From Trogon surrucura (taxonomy: Eukaryota > Chordata > Aves > Trogoniformes > Trogonidae): 64,000 bases of DNA. The stretch covers positions 174,744,412 to 174,808,411 of the forward strand of contig CM036617.1 of the NCBI GenBank assembly GCA_020746105.1, in the 5' to 3' direction. Shown here in pieces: positions 26,701 through 36,850 of this stretch. Below the pieces are notes generated by a model. That model saw only the letters and a program-made list of their open reading frames with translations. It ran no database searches and had not been told where the DNA came from. The position numbers were made by a program, and so were the translations under genes. Position 1 is the first letter of the stretch, and every line of letters begins with the position of its first letter.

Positions 26701-29700
26701 CTAGCAAATCTGATTGGAAAATGATGCATAGGAGAGTATTATACAAGATTAATCAATGTATTAAAACTGCAGCCTTAATCTTGTGGCAGAACAGGAGATT
26801 AATTATAGTCTTTTTTTCTTTAATAATATATAAAGCATATACTTTAGTTGCATCATCTCTGTCTTTCAAGGGGATGAATCATAATGGAAGAAAATCTCTA
26901 GCATGCTTATATTGTTTCTAAGTGTTGTATAATGATCAACCTTCAGAGATTTGGCTAATGTTTTCTGCTTCTTGTACCTTTGTTTTTACAAATATAGTTT
27001 TGATTAAAAATTTTCCCGTGTTTTTAATTAATTCAACTTGCAAGGTAATTATGGATCCAGAAAATAACTCTCCTTTCCATATGTCTGCTTTTATTCTATC
27101 ACTTCCTTATCATATGAACTAGTCTTGCTGTCAGCAGTTTCTTGATACTAGCCTGTACGAAATTACCATATTTAGCTGTGTAGGGCATGGTAAGTCAGGT
27201 TTATACTCCCTTCCTTGGTTTAAAACATCCAAAGTTTTCCTTCATATGTGAAAAGCACAAGTCAGTACTGTCTTATGACTGCTACTGCAACTGGACTCTG
27301 CCAAATGCTTGAAGATCATGGTTTAGTTTAATGTGCTGAGGCATGAGAGAGATTGGTTGTGTCTCAAAAATTGCATTGATAATTATGTTATTCTCTTGCT
27401 GAACAGTTACAAAGGCTCTTTTTTGTCAAACTAGTTTTGTGCAACCTTATCCTGCCAATTTTTCAAATTTACAAAACTGGTCTTTCATGCAAAGTTATTG
27501 AAAATATCCTTTGAAATTAACCTTCACTTGCTAGTTTTAAGTGGGCAAACAGAAGGTCACTGGTAGCTGTTGTGCTATTGATTACCTTCCTTCAGACTGG
27601 AAAACTCCTCCTCCATGAGCTGACTTCTGTTTCAGAAGTAGTTACTCCTGTCTGCTGTCAGTAAGCTCTGCCTGGCATCACTGAATAAACCTCCAGTTCA
27701 GGGTTCTTCTGCCCATCCATGTTCCTCTAGCTTTTAGTTTTAGGAGATCAGCCTCTAATGAGTTAACACACTTATGCTGTGTACAAATCAGACTCAAAGA
27801 ACAATTCTCCAGAGGATCCAAGCTTTTTCTCTTCATATGCAGAGCTGGGAGTGCCTGAAATATAAGCAGCAATGATCCAAAACCATTTATGAGTCTAAGA
27901 AGAACAGATCTGCTATCTCTCAAAGTCTTTGTGCACCAGCTCACAGAACGCTTTGCTTGGTGAGGCATTGAAAATTTTGAGATGTTCTCCCAGAAGACTA
28001 AACGTCAAATCCATGAAGGCTTGCACACCACAGTGGACTTGCATGTCTGTGCTAAGGGACAAACAGAACTCTGTAATACGGCTAGTGGAAGTGACTAGTT
28101 AGCCTAAGACTCCTAAAATGCAGTAGTAAATGTGTGCCCTGTAAACCACTTTGGCTCCTTTCCTCAGTGAGGAGAACGGAAACTTTTCTACAGCTAGACA
28201 GCGAAGATCACATAGCTTTGTCTGAAGAAGGGTGGTGGTGTTTCTAAGTAACCATCCTTCTAACTGTAATTATGAATCCCTTCTTCTTCCACATCGTAAA
28301 CAAGTTGCTGTACAAGTGCAAATAGATGTGTTTCCACAAATGTTTTAGGAAATGAAGAGCATCTTGATGGAAAGGCTGTCAACTGATGTATCTTGCATAG
28401 AAAGTCATAAAAAAATAACAGTGGCATCATTAACAGCATTCTGAAATTTGCATTGTGTTCAGGCCTAACACGTGGACATAGCAGATATAGAATTTTACTG
28501 TTTGCTGAAAATTCTAGTTAGAAGAAATGCTACCACCTGTATACAAGGTAGTGGAAGTTCTACTTGTTGAGCTTGTGCTCTCTCGCTGAGCCTTCCATCT
28601 TCTGGGTGGCTGAAGTAGTCTTGGTGAAGTTAAAAGCAACTTGATCTTGAAGCTTTAGTGATCTATGTATGCACTACTAGTAATATTAAAAAAAAAAATC
28701 AATCCTCTGACAATTTCCTAGATAAGGCTAGAGTTTCCCCTGAGAAATGCTGCATTTTATGCTTGCAGTAAAAGCAAAAGATTGCGGAAGTAACCAAGTT
28801 CTAGAAAGCGGTACTTCTTTGCAAACTTGTCAAAGATTATACTAATTACCTTATATTTCATAACTCATTAATTTGTATTATATTTTATAATCTAATGTGT
28901 TTTCATTATCAGTATATTATTTCTAAAGCAAAGATGATATTAAAATCTTCAATAATTCTTAAATTGTGAAATAATTTTTGTCAGTTTCAGTGAAAATGAA
29001 GACTTTCGTCTAAAGGTCTGATTTTCAGGCTTAGTCAATTAGTTTAAAAGCAGTTCAATTGCCTCTCTGGGATGTGATAAAAGTAATTCCAAATTTGTAT
29101 TTAATTTACAAGGAGTAGAAGATCATTTGAGATCAGTGGCACATTTCAGATAGTATACTTTTCACAGAATATGTGACAGAGCTGCATAGTGTTATTTATA
29201 TGCATGATGAATTATAAGAAAGTAAAAAAAAAAAAAAGAAGTATCAAAAAAGGACTTAAACCTAAATGCCAACTATTAGAAAAAATAATCCATCTGAAAT
29301 TATTAACCAAAACATGGTTTTACTGAAAAAAAAAAAGTAACGATATCTACTTTTAGATCACATTCTTGTTATTAAAATCTCAAGAGGCCTCATTTGCAAA
29401 CTGTAGTTATGGAAATGCAACCATTTAGCTAGACAGCAGAGCATTTCTGTAGCATTGTACACAGGAGAAAAAAAAAATGGATTATTTTATTGCAGTTGGT
29501 GAAGTGAAACATACCATCTGAAAAATGTTCTTCAGAATTAATTACTTAAATTCATCCAGTGCTTTGAAGTCAGCCAAAACCACAAAGGGACAGGAGCTGG
29601 GTCCACAGGGGTGTGGCACTGACCAGTATCTGGAACTTTTTGCCAAGTACTATTGAACTACCTGGAGTGGGAAAATGAGTTTTATTCCACATACAGCAAC

Positions 29701-32700
29701 AATTAAAAAAAAAATATTCCATGCAGAGGTCACAGAGTTGGTGTGTATGAGTACTGTGACACGTGTTTCTCCTCATCCCTTGCTCAGGGAAGTCATCCTA
29801 ACCTCTCCCACCCAAGCAAGCCCCAGAATAATCTCACATTTCGCAAGAACTACTACGAAGTCCTCAATCTCACATTTTGTGAACTAGCCCTTTCTGAATT
29901 TTAGACCCTATTCTTTTGTGGTTCGCTATTCCTTCTCATCACAAAGAAAAGAAAATTGTAATGCACATAGATAACCTCAGGAGCAGATGACTCAATAGTT
30001 CTGAACTGGCCACATTAGGAGAGAAAACAGCATTCTGCTTGCTTGAAGATTTTTTCAGCAGCAAGGTCAGGAGGTTGCTGGGCAGCATGCCACTTCCAGG
30101 TAAAACAGGACATGGGGAAATCTGAGTATAAAATGAAAGCCATCCATATGAAAGCTACAAACCAGCCAGTTTATGCAGTGTGTTAAAATGTCCCACTGAA
30201 TCAGTGGTTTTGCCAAGAAAATACCATGATCTTGATATTCTGTTAATATTAAGTAAATCTCTAGTAATATAATGTAAATACATGCTCATATTATGTTACA
30301 ACTTGCAATCCTGTCAGGAAGGGATGACAATTAGGATTCCTGTTTCAGCATTGTCTTCTTAGGCTGAGATTGATAAAATACTTGGTAGGCCATCCTACAG
30401 TGCTTCTCCCTGGCAGCAGCTTCCACTAAAACCTAGGCTCTGCGATTCAACGGCAGCTCTGGTGAGTGTCTTGCAGTGGTGATTCCTGCTTCACCAACAG
30501 AGGATGGATTTTCAGGAAAGGACAAGGGCTGTGTTTTAAGAATAAGGCTGTGTGAGGCAGCATCCTTTGCCAGTGCTCTGCTCTAAAAGCTGGGCTGCCC
30601 TGCTTCTCCTAGTCAGTGCTATCTGCACTCAGCAGGAGGAAAAGGCTCTTTAACTGGCAACTCTCCACACTTTATTGCCTGATAGCTCAGCTCCAGCCAG
30701 GCAACGCTCCCACACAGTAACAACTATGTTGTTGCTTGATTTCCCTCCAACCAAGATCAACAGACAGTTGTGGCACACTTTTGCTGCAACCATGGCTGCC
30801 AAGGAAAACTGGACCTAGCAAACCCCTGTCATTATTCCTGCAGGAAACAGATTATATGATGAGGCTGTAAATGCTCTAACCAAAAATTATTTGTATTGTC
30901 CAGAACAGCTACTGTGAGAAGGGGTCCTATTTGTTTGGCATTATGTTAGACACACCAAAGCACTTCCAGTTACATACTAGACAAAGTCACTTCTCAATTA
31001 GGACAGGCAGTAGAATAAGGTGCAGCAGCTCTCGCAGATCTCATCCTCCTTATAAAGTCACTGTAAGCACTGTGACATTCTTAACCACCAGTCAGAGGGG
31101 GCTACTGAGACCCAGAAAGGATCACTCTGTCCTTCACTTTTTAACCTGTACTTGACAAACAGCTTTTGCTGAAATTTGAAGTGCAGACTGTTATAAAGTT
31201 ACACATCACTGGAGCTAACCTCAAGATCTCATCTTTCCTTGAAGTTTTAGATAGACCTCCAGGCTACTAGAAGTCCTATTTCAACAACATCTGCAAAGGA
31301 GTTCTTCTGGTCTGGACAAGCTATTTTGCAGTGGAAAATGTGAGTTGTTGATTTCAGAGTTAGGGTGGCTGCAGACATGCTAACCTGTGGCCACCCACAG
31401 ATAATACTGTGTTTTCTATCTTTGGCTCCAGACTGGATGGAGAGCTTCTGGATCTCCTTGCAACCTGTCACCTTTCCTGCGTACCAAATAGGACCACAAA
31501 ACAAGGCACAAATAGGAATTGTTAGAAAGCATCTGTCACAGATCTACGTTACAGGAAATGGCTGAAGAAACAGCTTCATCTACAACAGCAGTGGTTCTGA
31601 ACAGCATCAGTAAGTGCACAAGGGTGAGAAAGCTGGTGCATCTCCAACAGAAATGACCCCAGAAGCCACATAAAACTGTGAAAAGGGACAATGACTAGTA
31701 ATGGAGTTCCCTAGTGAGTCCAGAAGGCAAAGACTGCAGGGATGAATGTAGGGCTGAGAACTATGTGAAGCAGGATTTTGCCCATTTTCAGAAGCCATAG
31801 TTACTCTAATCGAACCAGAAGCCCAGAAGGAAGATTTCCTGTCCTGACTTTGGCTGGAGATGCCCACAATGTAAGTTGCTGGGCCTGGCTTTCCTGAATC
31901 TGTGCTAACCTTCCTTCTTGAAGAGGTCCACTCAAGTCCCACCATGGTCTCCAGCCTCCACATCGACTAGGAAGTGTAGGAAGGAGGGGTAGGGAGGAGA
32001 GGGGAAAAGAAGGCACCCATAAGTTTTGCTCTGTGTAGGAAGTTCAGAAATATGTGAACACACAGGTTTCTGTTATGGTCCCAAACTATCAATTCAAGCA
32101 AACAGTTTTCAGGGGTAGGTTGTGAGAGAGATGGCTGTATTGAAGTTTTGACTTCAGTATGTTATAGACATGTAGCTTTTATATGTTTATTGCAATAGAA
32201 TGTAATGTGTTCTTACTATTGCCATGTTTAGGTTGTTCTGCAAAACTTATTGCTCCTCTGTGTCTCTTCTCTCACACTCATTTTCACATATTCTTTCACC
32301 ATGGACCCAACCCATAACACAACCTACTTCTGTCCCCATCTTTCCTCAGCCTTTAGACATCTCTATATAAATGTTCTGAATCCTTTCCTATCTTTATTTT
32401 CCTTCTAATAATTACATTATACCCCATAGCTGCATAAAAAAAGTTTTTTGTTTTTTTTTTTTCCATTATCTCTCTTTGTCTGTAAGATTTTCACAAAAGC
32501 TACCATCTTCCCCTGGTTTGCAAAGTATTTTGGCCATTTTCTGAGCTAGATCAGTAATTTGTAATAATGCACTAAGATGGAGATCCACAACTCATTTTCC
32601 ATTTGTCTGCCTGTCAGTCTTACATGTTTTATCTAGCTGGTAAGTTTGCCACTGACTCATTAATGTGTGCAGCTCATATTGTGTTAAACTAGATCCCTGC

Positions 32701-33050
32701 CAAGCTTTTTCCACCCTGATGCTATCTTACGGTATTTTAGATTAATCGGAATTTTGGACTAAGTGAAAGCCTGAGGCATTTAACTAAGAAAATGAGATTA
32801 ACATAGGTTGAGTCTGTTATTGAGAACTACTAAACTAAAACCTCAGGTGTGCAGATTACTTTTTTTTTTTTTTTCTTTTTTAGCATATAGAAGTGCTGAC
32901 TATTTAAAAAAAGTTAACTTTACCTGCTATCATACCTGGCAAAACTTTGGAAACTTCATCACCCCCTGATCCCTTTTACTGTTGGCTATGTTGTCTGTAC
33001 ATGCTGCTTCTCTCTCCCCCATAAGTGACATTTTTGTTCCACTGATTACG
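23720..33050. other. Long stretch with no recognised gene
   Basis: AT-rich DNA with a 13-C run at 24149-24161 and several A or T tracts. A locally GC-richer block (24540-24760) is open on both strands but unrecognised. Splice-flanked open segments exist at 31385-31476 (minus), near 27854 (minus) and at 30416-30460 (plus). None is strong enough to call a gene on its own. Confidence 0.4.
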
Positions 33051-33139
33051 ACGTGTTGTCCTTTCTATCTAACCCTATCACAAAGACGTTTCGAGGCATT
33101 CCTCTCGGGCTAAGCCCTGCCACCAAAGCAAACACACAC

Positions 33140-33560
33140 ACTGAACCGGTCAGTCGCTGAGGGCAGCTACCCCGGCAGCGAAGAGGCATATCCCCGCGGT
33201 CGACGCGTTCTTGGCGAGGCGGGGAACCGCCCGGGACGAGCCGGGAGCCGGCGGCGCCGGCGGGAGGCGCTGGCGAGGCCTGGGCCCGGCCCCGCCCGGC
33301 CAACGGCGGCCGCCCCAGCCCTGTCAGGAACGTCCGCGGCAGCGAGACCGGTGTGGGCGAACATGGCGTGGCCCGGGAGGTCTCGCGGCTGAGGCTCGGG
33401 CCGGGGCCGGTCTCTGCCCGGCAGAGCGGAACGGCCTCGCTGAGCTCTGCACCCACCTGGGCTGGGGTGGCCTCCCGGGCTGAGCTGCGGTGGGAACACG
33501 CTCCCACCCTGGGGTCAGGGTGTGCCCTGCTCTGCCATTAGCACCGGGCGGCAGCGGTCC
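33140..33560. promoter_or_regulatory. CpG-dense island (CR1 5' region or host promoter)
   Basis: About 420 bp that is very GC-rich and dense in undecayed CpG, for example GGTCGACGCGTTCTTGGCGA near 33199 and GGAGCCGGCGGCGCCGGCGG near 33244, in a window that is otherwise strongly AT-rich. GC-box-like GGGGCGG and CCCGCCC motifs occur. Two explanations fit. It may be the GC-rich 5' UTR and promoter of the CR1 whose ORF1 resumes just beyond the LTR at 33583-34145; position, strand and expected distance agree. Or it may be an unmethylated host promoter. The open frames inside it (up to 153 codons, minus) are expected from GC-rich sequence and are not called genes. Confidence 0.6.
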
Positions 33561-33582
33561 TCACGCCTGAGGGAGATGAGCC

Positions 33583-34145
33583 TGCACGGAAAATCACATT
33601 GCGAGAGGTCAGCGTTCACAGAGAAGACAGACGAGTCAACTTTATTCGAATAAAGAGAGAGTTCACTGGAGTTGCCAAGTCCCAGTGAGGTCTCTCAAAT
33701 TGCTGGAGGATGCAGCCTTCTTTTATCCTAATTTTCCAGCCGCATGAAACCCTTTCTCTATTGCCTGAGGTACTCAGGAGGTACAGACTTCCCGATCCGC
33801 CTGTTACATGTTCCCCCTTAACATGTAACCCCCTTAACATCGCACGTTTCATTAACTCTCACTTTATGCCACCCAGGGCAGAGAAGTTAATATTCATAGG
33901 CCTGTTAAGCCTGCGCACTCTTTCTCAAAGTTCAGAAGTTTAGAGCATCCTTGCTATTGACTTAATTCATAGCCCTAATTGTCAAGGTGTCTCATTATCT
34001 TCTCCTTACAGACTGCATCCTGTGACTCCCTCATTCACGAAGGACACTCTCCTCTTTGTTCCATCACTAACATGAAAAAACCCACACACTCCCCTTCTTG
34101 TTTTATCACTTATTTGTAAAGACACTGTACTTTCTTATTCTCTCA
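33583..34145 (-). mobile_element. Solo LTR of an endogenous retrovirus, probably ERV1-like
   Basis: Read on the minus strand, the 563-bp segment begins TGAGAGAATAAG, carries a TATA-like GGATAAAAGAAGG (plus positions about 33715-33727), then an AATAAA signal (33640-33655), and ends TTTTCCGTGCA. This is the U3-R-U5 order of an LTR. The 4-bp sequence AGCC flanks both sides (33579-33582 and 34146-34149), which would be an ERV1-type duplication, although four bases alone is weak evidence. No viral internal region adjoins it. It lies between a CpG island and CR1 ORF1 and looks fairly recent relative to the CR1. The exact family is unknown to me. Confidence 0.72.
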
Positions 34146-34191
34146 AGCCTGATTAGAGGAATTCCTCTGCTTAGCAGCAGGGCTCCGGGAG

Positions 34192-35068
34192 GAGGTGAGT
34201 AGGTTGAAGAGTATAAGGGAGTGAGAGAGAGACTACTGGGATTGTGCCCTGCCTGCCCAGGGACAAGCCCAACGGGCCGATAGGACACGTGGTGTAGGGG
34301 ATTCCCTGTCTTCTCTCTGCCTGGCTGAGCACAGTGACTCAAGGGACAGAGGGCAATGGTGACAAGTTCCTGTCCAGTATGGCAGGCATGTCTCCTCTGC
34401 AACTACCACGTCTTCCCATATGCCCTTGTATAACAGGTATGAGCTTCTGCAAGTAGAGCTGAGCAGTGCTGAGGATGATGGTTCACCCAGCTTGGAGGTG
34501 TCACTGAGTTTAAGTCAGCCAGTGACCAGCATCAAAACTGCTCCCATAAAGAAAAAAAGACATGTCATTGTCACAAGAGACTCCCTTCTGAAGGAAGCAG
34601 AAGGACCAATACGCATACGCGACCCACTTAGGGAAGTCTGCTGCCTCCCTGGGGCCTGGGTTAAAGACGTGAAGAGAAAGCTCTCTACCCTGGAGGGCCC
34701 TCAGATTACTATCTTATTGATTTTTCAGGTGGGCAGTGATGACTGGAGTGACGACAAGGAGTCCAGGGACAATCAACAGAGACTTCAGAGCCTTAGGATG
34801 ACAGGTTAAGATGAGAAGCACCAGTAGTATTCTCCTTTATCCCTCTAGTTACAGATAATGACGAGATATGAAACAGGAAAAGCCATCGAAACAATGCCTG
34901 GCTCCAAGCCTGGTGCCACCAACAGAATTTTCATGTTTTTGATCATGGATAGGTTTCCATGGTGCAGGGTTGCTTGCAACAGGCTGGATGCATCTGTCGC
35001 AAAAGGGGAAAAGGTTCTTTTCACAGCAGTTGGCAGGGCTCATTGAAAGAGCTTTAAAGTACATTTGA
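34192..35068 (+). pseudogene. CR1 ORF1 remnant (RNA-binding/SGNH esterase protein)
   Basis: Translation across frames gives EVSRLKSIRE, then SLCLAEHSDSRDRGQW, YNRYELLQVELSSAEDDGS, KKKRHVIVTRDSLLKEAEGP, REVCCLPGAWVKDVKRKLST, FQVGSD, NAWLQAWCHQQNFHVFDHG and MHLSQKGKRFFSQQLAGLIE, ending ERALKYI at a stop (35066-35068). This is the avian CR1 ORF1 pattern, whose C-terminus is an SGNH hydrolase/esterase fold. The usual GDS nucleophile block reads RDS here (34576-34584), and the DGxH block reads GWMH. It has several stops and at least one frameshift. ORF1 proteins bind LINE RNA; this copy cannot work. Confidence 0.88.
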
Positions 35069-35100
35069 AGGGGGAAAGAGATAGAACTAGGCTTGCAGGA

Positions 35101-35249
35101 AATAGAATCATAGAATCATAGAATGGCCTAGGCTGGAAGGGACCTTAGAGATCATGTAATCCAAAAAAAAAGGTGAAGTGCTTTTACACCAATTTGCCTT
35201 CTTGGCCACCTGGGCATACTGCTGGCTCATGTTCAGGTGGCTGTTGACT
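35101..35249 (-). mobile_element. Antisense CR1 scrap nested inside the CR1
   Basis: The plus strand reads TAGAATCATAGAATCATAGA then GGCTGGAAGGGACCTTAGAG, the reverse complement of a CR1 3' tail. It jumps after an A-run to GCCTTCTTGGCCACCTGGGC and ACTGCTGGCTCATGTTCAGG, the reverse complement of the ORF2 segment encoding NMSQQ(Y/C)AQVAKKA. The intervening 3' part of that copy is absent. The scrap sits exactly where ORF2 endonuclease N-terminal sequence of the plus-strand CR1 should be. Confidence 0.85.
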
Positions 35250-36705
35250 AAATATTCTATAAGCAGCTAGGAGAAGTCTCAAGATCTCTGGCCCTTGTTC
35301 TGGTTGGGGACTTCAGCTTACCAGATTTCTGCTGATACAGGAGGTTCCTTGAGTGTGTGGACTTCCTGATACAGGTGGTGAGGAAACCACCTAGGAAGGG
35401 TACCCAGCTAGATCTGCTTTATGTGGACAGAGGACTTGTGGGCAATGTGATGGCTGGAGGTTGTAGTGAGATCATGAAATTGTAAAGTTTTTGATTCTTG
35501 GAGAAGTAAGGAGGAGGGTCAGCAAAAGTGCTTCCTTAGACTTCCACATGGCAGACTTTGGCTTGTTTAGGAGCCTTGTTGACAGAGCCCTTTGGGAGGC
35601 AGTCTTGAAGGGCAAAGGAATCCAGGAAGGCTGGATATTCTTCAAGGAGGAGATTTTAAAGGTGCAGGAGCAGGCTGTCTCCAGGTGCCAAAAGATGAGC
35701 CAGTGAGCAAAAAGACAGTCCTGGCTGAACAGAGAGTTTGCAACCTTTGGATGAAGGGACAGGCAACTCAGGAGGCCTACAAGGATGTCTTGACATTATG
35801 CAGGGAGAAAATTAGAAGGGCCAAAGCCCAGTTAGAACTTAATTTGGCCACTGCCATAAAATACAATTAAAAAATGGTTCCATAAATACACTAGCAGCGA
35901 GCTCAGTATTGGGACCAGTCCTGTTTAATATCTTTATCAGTGATCTGCACAAGGGGATCGAACAAGTTTGCAAACAACACCAAGTTAAGTGGGAGTGTTG
36001 ATCTCCTTGAGGATAAAAGGGATCTTCAGGAGCACCTGGACAGTCTGAATTGGTGGTCTGAGGCCAGTTGTGTGAGGTTCAACAAGACCAAGTGCCAAGT
36101 CCTGCACTTTGATGGCAACAGTCACAGGCAGCGCGCTACAGACTTGGGGAAAAGTGGCTGGAAAGTTGCCTGGCACAAAAGGGGGTGTTGGCTGACAGCT
36201 GGCTGAACAGGAGTCGGCAGCATGGCCAAGTGGCCAAGAAGGCCAACAGCATCCTGGCCTGTATCAGAAGTGGTCTGGCCAGCAGAACTAGGGAAGGGAT
36301 TGTTGCCATGTGCTCGGCACTGTTGAGGCTGCACCTTGAATATTGTGTTCAGTTTTGGATCCCTTGCTACAAGAAGGACATTGAGTTGCTGGAGTGTGTT
36401 CAAACAAGGACAACGAAGCTGGTGAAGGGTCTCAAGGACAAGTCTTATGAGGATCGGCTGAGGGAACTGGAGTTGTTTAGTCTGAAGAAAAGGAGGCTGA
36501 GGGGAGACCTTATTGCTCTCTACAACTACCCGAAAGGAGGTTATAGCGAGATGGGGGTTAGTCTCTTCTCCCAAATAATAGGCGATAGTACAAGAGGAAA
36601 TGGCCTCAAGTTGTGCCAGGGGAGATTTATACTGGGCTTTAGGAAGAATTTCTTCGCCAAAAGGGTTGTTAAAGCATTAGAACAGGCTGCCCAGGGAAGT
36701 GGTTG
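35250..36705 (+). pseudogene. CR1 ORF2 remnant (endonuclease-reverse transcriptase)
   Basis: It starts mid-endonuclease with FYKQLGEVSRS and ALVLVGDFSLPDFC (the GDFN block), then LLYVDRGLVGNVMAGG, then FGLFRSLVDRALWEAVLKG and CREKIRRAKAQLELNLATAI of the linker. It jumps near 35880 directly to SVLGPVLFNIFISDL of the RT palm, so the first part of the RT is deleted. The catalytic FADD box reads FANN (35967-35978). The thumb and C-terminus follow: [40 protein letters not shown] and [20 protein letters not shown]. Longest open piece: 36185-36706, 173 codons. It has several frame changes and is nonfunctional. Confidence 0.93.
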
Positions 36706-36850
36706 AGTCACCATCCCTGGAGGTGTTTAAAAGACATGTAAATGAGGTGGTTAGGGACATGGTTTAGTGCTGGACCTGACATTGCTAGGGTAGTGGTTGG
36801 TCTAGATGCTCTTACAGGTCTTTTCAACTGAAAGGAGTCTGTAATTCTAA

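Larger units (their letters stand above)
34150..36850 (+). mobile_element. Long CR1 LINE copy with ORF1 and ORF2 remnants
   Basis: One plus-strand CR1 copy of about 2.7 kb holding the ORF1 C-terminal two thirds or more, the ORF1-ORF2 junction, parts of ORF2 and the 3' UTR. It ends near 36849 in GGTCTTTTCAACTGAAAGG and AATTCT, a worn CR1 tail. CR1 moves by target-primed reverse transcription using the ORF2 endonuclease and reverse transcriptase. This copy is dead: it has stops, frameshifts, a missing endonuclease N-terminus, a missing fingers/palm part of the RT and an antisense CR1 scrap at 35101-35249. If the CpG island at 33140-33560 is its 5' UTR, the copy would be near full length and split by the LTR at 33583-34145. 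Confidence 0.92.

Noticed and set aside
30416-30460. 45-bp plus-strand segment between CCCTGGCAG and CTG|GTGAGT
   Set aside because: Too short and isolated; such splice-like pairs occur by chance in this much sequence.
31607-31963. 118-codon minus-strand frame with serine-rich peptide
   Set aside because: No domain and no good splice sites. Several alternative frames are open.
33046-33507. 153-codon minus-strand frame in the CpG island, plus 110- and 90-codon frames overlapping it
   Set aside because: Low-complexity Pro/Ala/Arg/Gly content expected from GC-rich DNA, and open in several frames at once.
36122-36574. 150-codon minus-strand frame
   Set aside because: Complement of the CR1 ORF2 remnant on the plus strand.
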